Position numbers and translations under genes: made by a program. Below are positions 1-6,288 of a DNA stretch of 32,233 bases, piece after piece. This DNA comes from Oscillatoria sp. HE19RPO (GTDB lineage Bacteria > Cyanobacteriota > Cyanobacteriia > Cyanobacteriales > Laspinemataceae). The notes beneath the pieces are model-generated. The model worked only from the letters and a program-made list of their open reading frames with translations, searched no databases and had not been told where the DNA came from. The DNA lies in the NCBI RefSeq assembly GCF_024220515.1, contig NZ_JAMXOT010000132.1, forward strand, positions 1 to 32,233, given 5' to 3'. Every line of letters starts with the position of its first letter. The first letter of the stretch is position 1.

Positions 1-366
1 GTTCGTTCGTAGTGATGGATCAACGGAGTAGCCCCGTCAATGTAGGGGCGTATTGCATACGCCCTGGGGCCTGCGCATTGCGCCCCTACACCTTCCTTCC
101 CGTTCAACGTTTGGAGGATTTATATTTTGCAATCCCCTTAACAATTTAAGCGCCTGTATGGAGGCTGGGAAAACGTCTTTCTACGCGCAAGGGCGATCGC
201 GTGAACTCACCACCCACTCATTCCTCTTGACACGCGATCGCGTTTCAAAGAGGACCCCACCCTAACCCTCCCCTTGCCAAGGGGAGGGGACCGGAGGTGT
301 ACTTAAATCTGAGGTCAATTCCCTTGAATGAAAAGCTACTCTTGTAAGAGGTTCCCTTCCCCAATC
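1..366. other. Left-edge intergenic repeat region
   Basis: No credible gene is visible in this stretch. It holds an inverted repeat, TGTAGGGGCG at 41-50 against CGCCCCTACA at 81-90, of the kind scattered widely in cyanobacterial intergenic DNA. It also holds two GCGATCGC-type sites around 192-242. At 252-298 there is one copy of a C-rich palindromic repeat (ACCCCACCCTAACCCTCCCC and its inverted half), which recurs three times at 31893-32090. The short + strand reading frame at 53-265 runs across these repeats and has a low-complexity, repeat-derived translation, so I do not call it a gene. Confidence 0.6.
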
Positions 367-963
367 TCAATTCACAACCACCTCATCCGCAAAACTCGCC
401 AGCCGCTTGTTAAACACAAAAGGACCGGCAACCGAACCCCAAACCATCTCATCGGTATCGGGGTCCAGTCCGCGATCGTGACTGATAAAGACATTTTCAT
501 CAATTTCAAAGTTGCTATCCAGATAAGTGGTGCGACCCTTGCGAACCACAATGCAATTTTTGCCCGGTTCGACTTCGCCCTTGAAACTGGAGCCAGACCA
601 TTCGGTGATGAAACTGGACCCGGGAATTTTTTCGAGCTTGTCTGGGGTGAGGGATTGCAGAAGCAGGCGATCGCGGGCGGCACCATAGAAAGATGCCTCA
701 TCCTGGACTTTGTAGTTTTCGATTTCAATGCGATCGCCCTTCGGGACCAACTTCAACACCCGCACGCGATAGGGCTGATCCAGCATATAATCATAAGCCT
801 GCTCTAAATAGAGACTGACCCCATCCAGGAACTCATAAGGCAGGGGCCGCATACAGACCCGAATATGGGCAAAAAACGGCGGATTCTCGATCGCCTGGTC
901 AAAATTGCTAAAATCTGACGCCATCCAACGCGCCAAAGTCAGAATATCAGTGGAATCAGTCAT
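367..963 (-). CDS. cpcT: CpcT/CpeT-family phycobiliprotein lyase (copy 1)
   Basis: This is a 198-aa chromophore lyase of the CpcT/CpeT family. Family members attach phycocyanobilin-type bilins to a beta-subunit cysteine (beta-153 for characterised CpcT) and act as a soluble beta-barrel before phycobilisome assembly. The sequence carries the family signature AHIRVCMRPLPYE near residues 26-38, then LEQAYDYML and YRVRVLKL. I chose the ATG at 963 because it gives exactly the length and N-terminus (MTxSTDILTLARWMASDFSN) of the paralogue at 17774-18370. An upstream in-frame ATG at 1002 would add 13 unrelated residues. The 5' 243 bases differ from the second copy at only four positions, while the 3' part is clearly more diverged. 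Bilin or subunit specificity cannot be read from sequence alone. Confidence 0.9.
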   Translation of the reverse strand: MTDSTDILTLARWMASDFSNFDQAIENPPFFAHIRVCMRPLPYEFLDGVSLYLEQAYDYMLDQPYRVRVLKLVPKGDRIEIENYKVQDEASFYGAARDRLLLQSLTPDKLEKIPGSSFITEWSGSSFKGEVEPGKNCIVVRKGRTTYLDSNFEIDENVFISHDRGLDPDTDEMVWGSVAGPFVFNKRLASFADEVVVN

Positions 964-1086
964 GGGAATGTTACAGAGTAGACTGTGGAGGGTTGGAATC
1001 ATTTTACGCTACTCGGGGGAAACGGGGAAGGATGAAGCTCGGTAGGTAGCTCGGTCTCCAAGCCCCCACAGGGGACTCCTCACTCC

Positions 1087-1245
1087 TCACTGTGACAATT
1101 CTTCTGCGATCGCCTTCACCTCAGCTTGTAGGTGAATCAGAGTGGAGATCGGCTTGTCTTGGAGCCGAAAATCGAACACTCCTGCTTGATAATTGTCTCG
1201 CTTGTCTGTATATTGCGATCGCAGCTTAAATGTGGCCTGAATAAA
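1087..1245 (-). pseudogene. C-terminal remnant of an unrecognised gene
   Basis: The minus strand is open from about 1245 to a TGA at 1087-1089. It reads as a natural-looking protein tail: FIQATFKLRSQYTDKRDNYQ, then AGVFDFRLQDKPISTLIHL, then QAEVKAIAEELSQ, about 53 codons. The strand/helix alternation and balanced composition look like real coding sequence, but there is no start codon: the frame runs back into the 5' end of the oppositely oriented methyltransferase gene at 1247. I infer a 5'-truncated gene, probably cut when the methyltransferase segment arrived. I do not recognise the family. The equivalent space beside the second cpcT copy lacks it. Confidence 0.5.
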
Positions 1246-1246
1246 A

Positions 1247-1834
1247 ATGACTAATAAAACCTCCGCGAGCGAGTTTTACGATCGCTTTGCGTCCACCTAC
1301 GACGAGGCTTTAAGATCTCCTAAAATTGACGATCGCCACCTTGATGAAGGGGTTAAAAATTTTAAAAAATACGTTCGCTCGACGAAGGGTAGCATTCTAG
1401 ATATTGGCTGTGGAACGGGTTTGTTAAAAGATTTACTTCCGGGAGAATTTGACTATACGGGAATTGACGTTTCCCAAAAAATGCTGGATATGGCCGCTCA
1501 GCGAGGCTATACCATCATTCACGAACCCGTTGAACAAGCACTTGCCAAACTTCCAGATCGTTCATACGACTTCGCGATCGCTTTAAGTTCTTTGCTGTGC
1601 GTTAAAGATATACAGCCGGTTCTCGCCCATATAGAACGGATTGCCCGCCAGTCAATTCTTTTGAGTATCGACGAGATTACAGAAGAGTACAAACGCAATT
1701 TTGTCGTGCCAGTTTACGACCATTCGCAACTCAGCTTTCCCCACGCCAAAGAAGATTATTTTATTCAGGGGTGGACTTCCCCGACCACAGGAATTACCAT
1801 CCAGACTCGAATGATCTATATCGAAAAAGTCTAA
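1247..1834 (+). CDS. Class I SAM-dependent methyltransferase
   Basis: This is a 195-aa Rossmann-fold methyltransferase. Motif I is ILDIGCGTG at residues 50-58, followed by YTGIDVSQKMLDMAA (acidic residue that would hold the SAM ribose) and a PDRSYDFAIALSSLLCV segment at the motif II/III position. The N-terminal FYDRFASTYDEAL is the usual opening of the Methyltransf_11/25 group, which includes UbiE-like and small-molecule enzymes. The substrate cannot be read from the sequence. It sits between copy 1 of cpcT and the orphan DUF4926 gene and displaces the tight order seen in copy 2. It is about 600 bp upstream of lasso B1 on the same strand, so a tailoring role is possible but unsupported. No strong ribosome binding site precedes the ATG. 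Confidence 0.85.
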   Translation: MTNKTSASEFYDRFASTYDEALRSPKIDDRHLDEGVKNFKKYVRSTKGSILDIGCGTGLLKDLLPGEFDYTGIDVSQKMLDMAAQRGYTIIHEPVEQALAKLPDRSYDFAIALSSLLCVKDIQPVLAHIERIARQSILLSIDEITEEYKRNFVVPVYDHSQLSFPHAKEDYFIQGWTSPTTGITIQTRMIYIEKV

Positions 1835-1860
1835 CAACTAGGGAATTTCGGAATAGGGAA

Positions 1861-2004
1861 TAGGCAACAGTCATTTGTCATTTGTCACTTGTCATTTGTC
1901 TAGGGACTAGGGACAAATGACTAGGGACAACCATCAACCATCATCTTTCCCATTCTCTGCTATGCCAGCTACGCGTAGGGTGGGCAATGAATTGCCCACC
2001 CTAC
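1861..2004. repeat. Short direct repeats and a 13-bp perfect hairpin
   Basis: Low-complexity GTCATTTGTCA direct repeats at about 1868-1930 are followed by a perfect 13-bp inverted repeat: GTAGGGTGGGCAA at 1975-1987 against TTGCCCACCCTAC at 1992-2004, with a 4-nt loop. The flanking string CCCATTCTCTGCTATGCCAG at about 1950-1969 recurs, with one change, at about 2351-2370. The hairpin could terminate or insulate converging transcripts of the methyltransferase and the DUF4926 gene. Confidence 0.7.
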
Positions 2005-2038
2005 CAGTGAGGTAGGTACTCCTAACAACAAATGACCC

Positions 2039-2284
2039 TTACTGAGTGACTAACCGACGAACTGACAGCAAATCGTTCGGTTGTAGACTTTCAATACTCG
2101 AAACCGGAACGGTGACCGCAGCAACAGATTCTCCCCGGGCATTAAACACTTCTAAAATAGCGCCCTCTTCGCCGCCAGTCGGTGAGGGTACATAATCAAT
2201 TAACGTGGCAATATCGCCCCGCTGAAGGTTGAATTCGAGACAGTCTTGCTTCAGGGCAATTTCTTGATAGAGTTCGGGTTTCAT
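2039..2284 (-). CDS. DUF4926 domain protein (copy 1, orphan)
   Basis: This 81-aa protein has the DUF4926 layout: an LQRGDIATLIDYV strand pair, a GGEEGAILEVFNARGE hairpin and a C-terminal VPVSSIESLQPNDLLSVR. It is about 85% identical to the protein at 18576-18821, which overlaps a DUF6883 gene by 4 bp. Here no DUF6883 partner remains upstream, so this copy is an orphan of the usual pair. DUF4926 has no established function. The frequent pairing of the two families suggests a small two-gene module, perhaps toxin-antitoxin-like, but that is inference. The ATG at 2284 matches the start of the paralogue exactly (MKPELYQEIALKQD). Confidence 0.8.
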   Translation of the reverse strand: MKPELYQEIALKQDCLEFNLQRGDIATLIDYVPSPTGGEEGAILEVFNARGESVAAVTVPVSSIESLQPNDLLSVRRLVTQ

Positions 2285-2374
2285 GGGGTTATTTCAGAGA
2301 ACTTATGCACGGGCAAGGATGAAGGATCGAGGAGCGATTTTCTCCCGTTTCCCATTCTTTGCTATGCCAGTCTA

Positions 2375-2403
2375 TTGACAACCAGCTTAAATTATGATAA
2401 CAA
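2375..2403 (+). promoter_or_regulatory. Predicted sigma-70-type promoter of the lasso B1-B2 unit
   Basis: A perfect TTGACA at 2375-2380 is followed 17 bp later by TAACAT at 2398-2403 (four of six matches to TATAAT), 26 bp before the B1 start codon. Nothing else in the 145-bp gap between the divergent DUF4926 and B1 genes matches as well. This is a consensus match only. Confidence 0.5.
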
Positions 2404-2429
2404 CATAAAAATAAATCGCGAGTAAAAAA

Positions 2430-2717
2430 ATGTCGCAAATTTCATTGAATCAAAAAATATCGGCTAGACCCACAGTAATCGCTCAAGATTTAGCCGGAGA
2501 GTCGGTTTTGCTGGACTTGCAAACCGAACAGTATTTTGGCTTGGATGATGTCGGTACTCGCATCTGGCAAACCCTGACGGCAAAAGATTCGATTCAGAGT
2601 GCGATCGCTGCTTTGCGAGAGGAGTATGACGTAGAACCGGAACAGTTACGGCAAGATGTGGAAAATCTGATTCAAGAATTATTAGCCAATGAACTGGTTG
2701 AAATTAGCGATTCGTAA
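2430..2717 (+). CDS. Lasso peptide B1 protein (PqqD-like RiPP recognition element)
   Basis: This 95-aa stand-alone PqqD-family protein is the RiPP recognition element that binds the precursor leader and presents it to the B2 protease and the C cyclase. It shows the family layout: a beta-hairpin with GESVLLDLQTEQYFGLDDVG at residues 24-43, then a three-helix winged-helix-like part with IWQTL, LREEYDVEP and VENLIQELLANELVE. B2 starts inside its 3' end (29-bp overlap), so the pair is translationally coupled. The precursor whose leader it should bind is 7.5 kb away on the other strand at 10255-10419. PqqD-like proteins also serve other RiPPs; the adjacent B2 and the distal C, A and kinase genes make lasso the best call. 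Confidence 0.9.
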   Translation: MSQISLNQKISARPTVIAQDLAGESVLLDLQTEQYFGLDDVGTRIWQTLTAKDSIQSAIAALREEYDVEPEQLRQDVENLIQELLANELVEISDS

Positions 2718-3210
2718 ATCTCGCAGTTTTTGGAGGTTGGAGGAGTGCGATCGCTGGCTATTATTGCAAGCCTTTGTGTTGCTTTTTTTCGTGGCAATTT
2801 CGTTAAAATTGAGGGGATTGAAGCAGACGCAAGCGGCTTTAGCTAGAAAGCGATCGCTCTCTAAATTTCCCCTTTCTAATGAAGAGAAAACTGCTAAAAT
2901 TGTGCAGACAACTCCCATGGTGCGCTTAGCCGCGAGATACTGCCAACCTTGGGCGAATTGCCTGAAAAAATCCCTCGTGTTGTGGGGGTTGTTACGTCAC
3001 AAAGGAATTGATAGCGAGTTGCGGATTGGAGTGCGACGGGAGGAGGGAAAATTTGAGGCACACGCTTGGGTGGAATGTGAAGGATTCGTGCTGAATGATA
3101 CGGGGAACGTGCGCGATCGCTTTGCCACCTTCGATCGCCCCATTGACGCATTGCCGATCCCCCCAACCCGCCTTAAAAAGGGGGGCTTAGAGAATTCTCC
3201 CCCTTTTTAA
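2689..3210 (+). CDS. Lasso peptide B2 leader peptidase (transglutaminase-like)
   Basis: This 173-aa cysteine protease of the lasso B2 family removes the leader from the precursor. The likely triad is Cys91 (in WANCLKKSLVLWGLL), His125 (in FEAHAWVE) and Asp137 (in VLND). A hydrophobic stretch at residues 24-39 is usual for B2 proteins. The C-terminus is odd: the last 15 or so residues (PTRLKKGGLENSPPF) are encoded by a dispersed palindromic repeat at about 3161-3227, so the native tail seems to have been replaced by repeat DNA. All catalytic residues lie upstream of this and the enzyme may still work. The start overlaps B1 by 29 bp. Confidence 0.9.
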   Translation: MNWLKLAIRKSRSFWRLEECDRWLLLQAFVLLFFVAISLKLRGLKQTQAALARKRSLSKFPLSNEEKTAKIVQTTPMVRLAARYCQPWANCLKKSLVLWGLLRHKGIDSELRIGVRREEGKFEAHAWVECEGFVLNDTGNVRDRFATFDRPIDALPIPPTRLKKGGLENSPPF

Positions 3211-3227
3211 GGGGGAGTTGGGGGGGA
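3161..3227. repeat. C/G-rich palindromic repeat overlapping the B2 3' end
   Basis: CCCCCCAACCCGCCTTAAAA and CCCCCTTTTTAAGGGGGAG form a long imperfect palindrome with AGAATTCT near the centre. Related units occur at about 8170-8205 and 8295-8376. It encodes the last residues and the stop of the B2 gene and may act as its 3' hairpin. Confidence 0.7.
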
Positions 3228-3307
3228 GCCTTGACTTGTTGCCTCTAAGGGTATTCCAACAAATAAATCACCCCAATCCGATGGTTAATTACCTAAAAAG
3301 ACTCTCC

Positions 3308-3366
3308 TAGCCCGCGCAGGCGGGCTTCGTCCGTGTAGCCCCACCCTTGAGGGTGAGGGTTTTTTG
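3308..3366 (+). repeat. Two-hairpin terminator-like element, copy A
   Basis: Stem 1 is GCCCGC-GCAG-GCGGGC, followed by the linker TTCGTCCGTGTAGCC. Stem 2 is CACCCT-TG-AGGGTG, followed by AGGG and a six-T run. A second conserved block, ATTCCAACAAATAAATCA, lies upstream at 3253-3270 and also precedes copy D. This copy lies downstream of lasso B2 and about 40 bp before the Nif11 start. Other copies are at 16267-16325 (minus), 28711-28768 and 32158-32233. Confidence 0.75.
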
Positions 3367-3406
3367 GATATTTTATTTTTTGGAGTTCCCTAAAAGGAAA
3401 AATGGG

Positions 3407-3628
3407 ATGATGTCCGTACAAACTGCGTTCCAATTTATCCAAAAACTGCGTAACGATGATGGGTTAAAAACTCGACTTTTATCCCAGAATTCAACCCCTG
3501 ATTTAGAAAGCTTTGTCAAACTGGGGGCTGAACTCGGTCTAATTTTCACCGTTGAAGAACTCGAAGCCGCACACAAACATGACTGGGGGATGCGTTGGTT
3601 GCTTTATCAGTCGGGAGAGAAAGATTAA
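3407..3628 (+). CDS. Nif11-domain small protein
   Basis: This 73-aa protein is a full Nif11 domain: SVQTAFQFIQKLRNDDGLKT, then LESFVKLGAELGLIFTVEEL, then a short basic/aromatic tail WGMRWLLYQSGEKD. Nif11 domains occur as leader peptides of RiPP precursors and as stand-alone small proteins in cyanobacteria. This one lacks the double-glycine cleavage motif and a core region, so it does not look like a precursor itself. I place the start at the ATG at 3407 (or the adjacent ATG at 3410), preceded by AAGGAAA at 3394-3400. A longer frame to 3347 would be encoded by the upstream repeat element. Its stop overlaps the stop of the converging P450 gene by 4 bp. Confidence 0.8.
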   Translation: MMSVQTAFQFIQKLRNDDGLKTRLLSQNSTPDLESFVKLGAELGLIFTVEELEAAHKHDWGMRWLLYQSGEKD

Positions 3629-4851
3629 AAGACAACTGGCAAAGATTTTAACCCGATAACGAGAAAAGTTTCCTCCCATTCCAGACAGTCAGTTGCTAAG
3701 GATAATTCGGGCAAACGGCGCACCAGCGTACCCACCGCAATTTCTGCCACTAATTTAGCTAAGTGCATCCCAATACAGGTATGAATTCCGTGACCAAAGG
3801 AAAGGTAGGGATTGGGTTTGCGTTTAATATCAAACCGATCGGGGTCGGGGAATTTAGCGGGATCTCGATTGCCAGCAGCGATAATACAATGGAGAATTTG
3901 ACCGCAATCGATGGTTTGATTGGAGAGTTGGATATCGGACAGTGCTGTGCGCGACATAGATTGCAGCGGACTCTGATAGCGTAGGACTTCAGAGATAGTC
4001 ATTTCAATCAAAGAAGGGTCTGTTTGTAATAGGTGAAGCTGCTCTGGATGGCGCAGCAGTACCAGGATGGCGTTGGCAATCAAATCCTTCGTGGTAGATT
4101 GTCCGGCATGAAATAGCAGGATGCAATTTGCAATGAGTTCTCGTTCGCTTAATTTGCCTTCAGCTTGGGCTTGAATTAAGGTACCGATCGCGGTATTATG
4201 AGGAAGGGAGTAGCTGTGCCAATTGGCAACTAAACTGCGGAAGTAATCAGCGAAAGCGGCGATCGCCAGCAACCCTCGCTCGTTCGCGATCGCAGTCGCA
4301 TCCAAATCCAGGGTTAAGGACAAATCCTGCGATCGCTGCTGAAAGTGGGGATGCCATTCTGATTCTGGAATTCCCAATACTTCGCAATTTGACTGGAGGG
4401 TGAGGGGATAAGCGAAATCTTGAATAATATCCATTTTGCGCCGATTTTTGACGCGATCGATGAGGCGATCGACCTGAGTCTGAAGGCGCGATCGCAACGC
4501 TTGAATTCGCGATTGAGTGAAGGCATGATGCAACAAGTGACGGATTCGCGTATGAGCCGGTGGATTTCGCAGCAATAACCACAGCTTCATCAGTTTTTGA
4601 CTTTCCTGACGCAGCTCCAAAAATCGGTTGGCTGGTGCTTGTTTTGCGCTTTGTCTGTTTGCCTGTTCTTCCGGCGATCGACCAAAGCTTGGATTTTGCA
4701 GGACTTCTACAATATCAGCGTAGCGGGTTAGCAGCCAATCTTTTCGTTCCGCTCGATAGTAAATCGGGTGGTGAGTTTGCAGATAGCGATAAGTAGGGTA
4801 GGGGTTGGCGCGAAACTCGGGCGATCGCGGATCGAAGGGTAAAGGCACCAT
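3625..4851 (-). CDS. Cytochrome P450
   Basis: This 408-aa soluble bacterial-type P450 has the heme-binding loop FGHGIHTCIGMHLAKL with the thiolate ligand Cys359, the K-helix ExxR as EVLR, the PERF-like segment FPDPDRFDIKR, and an I-helix FHAGQSTTKD. In the I-helix the usual acidic residue before the conserved Thr is replaced by Ser (AGQST instead of AGxD/ET), which may alter proton delivery. There is no membrane anchor, so it needs a separate ferredoxin and reductase, not encoded here. Its position inside the split lasso locus makes oxidative tailoring of the peptide possible, but it may be an independent enzyme. It ends tail-to-tail with the Nif11 gene. Substrate unknown. Confidence 0.93.
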   Translation of the reverse strand: MVPLPFDPRSPEFRANPYPTYRYLQTHHPIYYRAERKDWLLTRYADIVEVLQNPSFGRSPEEQANRQSAKQAPANRFLELRQESQKLMKLWLLLRNPPAHTRIRHLLHHAFTQSRIQALRSRLQTQVDRLIDRVKNRRKMDIIQDFAYPLTLQSNCEVLGIPESEWHPHFQQRSQDLSLTLDLDATAIANERGLLAIAAFADYFRSLVANWHSYSLPHNTAIGTLIQAQAEGKLSERELIANCILLFHAGQSTTKDLIANAILVLLRHPEQLHLLQTDPSLIEMTISEVLRYQSPLQSMSRTALSDIQLSNQTIDCGQILHCIIAAGNRDPAKFPDPDRFDIKRKPNPYLSFGHGIHTCIGMHLAKLVAEIAVGTLVRRLPELSLATDCLEWEETFLVIGLKSLPVVF

Positions 4852-4898
4852 CTTGTTTTTATTGTTTTGACTCTTAGGCAGAAGGTTCTTGCACTAAA

Positions 4899-4958
4899 CT
4901 AGCGATCGGATCTCCCAATTGCTGCTACAACAATGTTCGTGTCAAACATTACTTTCAT
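4899..4958 (-). pseudogene. Remnant of a PIN-domain (VapC-like) toxin
   Basis: An ATG at 4958 overlaps the 3' end of the antitoxin-like gene and opens with MKVMFDTNIVVAA, the standard first strand of a PIN-domain ribonuclease with its first catalytic Asp. After 19 codons it meets TAG at 4899-4901, and no further PIN sequence is seen before the P450 start at 4851. In another frame the same DNA reads QQLGDPIASLVQEPSA to a TAA at 4874-4876, which may be the tail of a different gene. I infer a toxin truncated by deletion or by arrival of the P450 segment. Confidence 0.6.
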
Positions 4959-5202
4959 AATTCATTAGATCGTTGATTCTTTCCTCTCGATTTAACGAGA
5001 CCCAATCCACATTAGGCAATGGTTCTGGGGTTTTGAGGACTATAAAACCATCAATACAAACAAAGAGACTTTCATCTGCCTCGGTAGCTGGTGGTGAGAC
5101 CCCCTCCTGAGATTGGAGCCGATGCAGAAAGTTGAGTAACTGCACGGCGATCTCTTCTGGAGCATCCTCAATTTCGTGAATGAGTTGTTCTTTGATATTC
5201 AT
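4942..5202 (-). CDS. Antitoxin-like small protein (DUF2281-like N-terminus)
   Basis: This 86-aa acidic protein opens with MNIKEQLIHEIEDAPEEIAV followed by QLLNFLHRLQ. That helix pattern is typical of cyanobacterial small antitoxins of the DUF2281-like type. Its C-terminus (VDWVSLNREERINDLMNYE) resembles the toxin-binding tails of VapB-type partners. Its stop overlaps the start of a decayed PIN-domain toxin (ATG at 4958) by 17 bp, the usual antitoxin-then-toxin arrangement. With the toxin truncated it is probably an orphan antitoxin. Family assignment is from residue pattern only. Confidence 0.6.
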   Translation of the reverse strand: MNIKEQLIHEIEDAPEEIAVQLLNFLHRLQSQEGVSPPATEADESLFVCIDGFIVLKTPEPLPNVDWVSLNREERINDLMNYESNV

Positions 5203-5299
5203 AATTTTACCAATCTTTGCTTCTAAAATAGCACATTATTTGGGCATTTTTTCTAAAGGTTTTCTATAAAGGTCTCTCCCTAAATTTGCTTCTGCTATT

Positions 5300-5470
5300 T
5301 TAGCGCAGAAATATGACGGCAAATTCCGGTTGAATGGTCACTGTAACCTTATGATTTTTGAAGTCGTCAGGAAGCTGTAACTGGAACAGCCCGTCTGAGT
5401 TGACATCTGAGTGTAAAGTCCGTCCTCTTTTAAAGGCAACCCTGCAATGGTTTTTCACCAGATCCCCCAC
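5300..5470 (-). CDS. Small unrecognised ORF, possible antitoxin fragment
   Basis: A 56-codon frame begins at GTG (5470) and ends at TAA (5300-5302). It reads VGDLVKNHCRVAFKRGRTLH, then SDVNSDGLFQLQLPDDFKNH, then KVTVTIQPEFAVIFLR. The DGLFQLQLPDDFKNHKVTVTIQPE portion resembles the short beta-rich N-terminal domains of some cyanobacterial antitoxins. The frame stays open upstream to a TAG near 5493 but has no ATG or clear ribosome binding site. It could be a truncated gene. It lies between the downstream end of the 5515-6279 methyltransferase gene and the antitoxin-like gene. Confidence 0.35.
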   Translation of the reverse strand: MGDLVKNHCRVAFKRGRTLHSDVNSDGLFQLQLPDDFKNHKVTVTIQPEFAVIFLR

Positions 5471-5514
5471 TTTTATTTTAGCCCAGAATCCCTACTTCTC
5501 TTAGCCTGGGTTTG

Positions 5515-6279
5515 TCAATCTGCCACAATATCGATTAAAGGAAAAGACAGAGACCACTTCACTGGATCTCGCAACGCGGCATCGATATGAGAGCGAAGGA
5601 TTCCCAATTGTCCGGGAGGTTGCCGATCGCCATAAATGCGATCGAGATTTTCCTTCCACAGAGGGAACGTTCGCAGAGAATAAAATCGCCGATCTTGCAT
5701 CCATTTAATTTTCCAACCCGCTGACTCTACATGATAAATGAGTTCCGAAACGGTGCAAAATTCCATCGATTTACCAAACGTAATTCGTTCTCCCCAGTAA
5801 TTGTCTGCCACACAGTTGACTGAGAGAATCAGGCGGGTTGCCAAGGGGCGAAGGCGACTCAGCAAATCCGCTTTTTCTCGAATATGAGAGAGAAATTCTA
5901 GCAGAAACAGGATATCGTAATTTTCGTTAATTTCATCGTGTTCCACATCTTGACAGCGAACGTTTAGGCCGATGCTTTGACAATATGTGGCTTGTTTTGT
6001 ACTAATCGTAATTCCTTCTACCGCACAACCGCACTCCTCAACGAGCATTTTCCCTGGACCTCCCCAACCGCAGCCGATATCCAAAACTTGCGAACCCCGA
6101 GGAATATAAGGATAAAAATTTCTCACGGTTTGCTTTAACCCTGTTTCTAAATCTTCCGAACCCCGAAAATACCCAAAATGGTAATGCAAGTTTGCACCGA
6201 TAATCTGTTGCCATTCTTCAAGGGATTCGGTAGAATAAAAGTTATCTAAATCTGCGTTTTCCTCAAACCGCTGGGTCAT
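5515..6279 (-). CDS. SAM-dependent methyltransferase (cyclopropane-synthase/SMT-like)
   Basis: This 254-aa class I methyltransferase has motif I QVLDIGCGWGG at residues 64-74, the ribose-binding region VEGITISTKQATYCQ, and a YDILFLLEFLSHI post-motif. The GCGWGG plus GITIS combination is characteristic of the cyclopropane-fatty-acid-synthase / small-molecule C-methyltransferase group. The N-terminal NLHYHFGYFRGSEDL fits the substrate-lid region of that group. Only 9 bp separate it from the upstream gene at 6289-7356, so the two are co-transcribed and probably act together. The substrate is unknown; a natural-product role is likely from the neighbours, which include the P450 and the lasso genes. 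Confidence 0.85.
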   Translation of the reverse strand: MTQRFEENADLDNFYSTESLEEWQQIIGANLHYHFGYFRGSEDLETGLKQTVRNFYPYIPRGSQVLDIGCGWGGPGKMLVEECGCAVEGITISTKQATYCQSIGLNVRCQDVEHDEINENYDILFLLEFLSHIREKADLLSRLRPLATRLILSVNCVADNYWGERITFGKSMEFCTVSELIYHVESAGWKIKWMQDRRFYSLRTFPLWKENLDRIYGDRQPPGQLGILRSHIDAALRDPVKWSLSFPLIDIVAD

Positions 6280-6288
6280 TGTTTCTTC

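Noticed and set aside
53-265. 70-aa + strand frame at the left edge
   Set aside because: It runs across inverted repeats and HIP1 sites, with no ribosome binding site or family resemblance.
328-807. 159-aa + strand reading frame opposite cpcT copy 1
   Set aside because: Antisense to a well-conserved lyase; the same antisense frame is open opposite copy 2 (17705-18067), a codon-bias by-product.
2894-3166. 90-aa minus frame opposite lasso B2
   Set aside because: Antisense shadow of the conserved protease.
3407-3628. Nif11 gene as the RiPP precursor of the locus
   Set aside because: It has no double-Gly site or core region, and a proper lasso precursor exists next to the cyclase.
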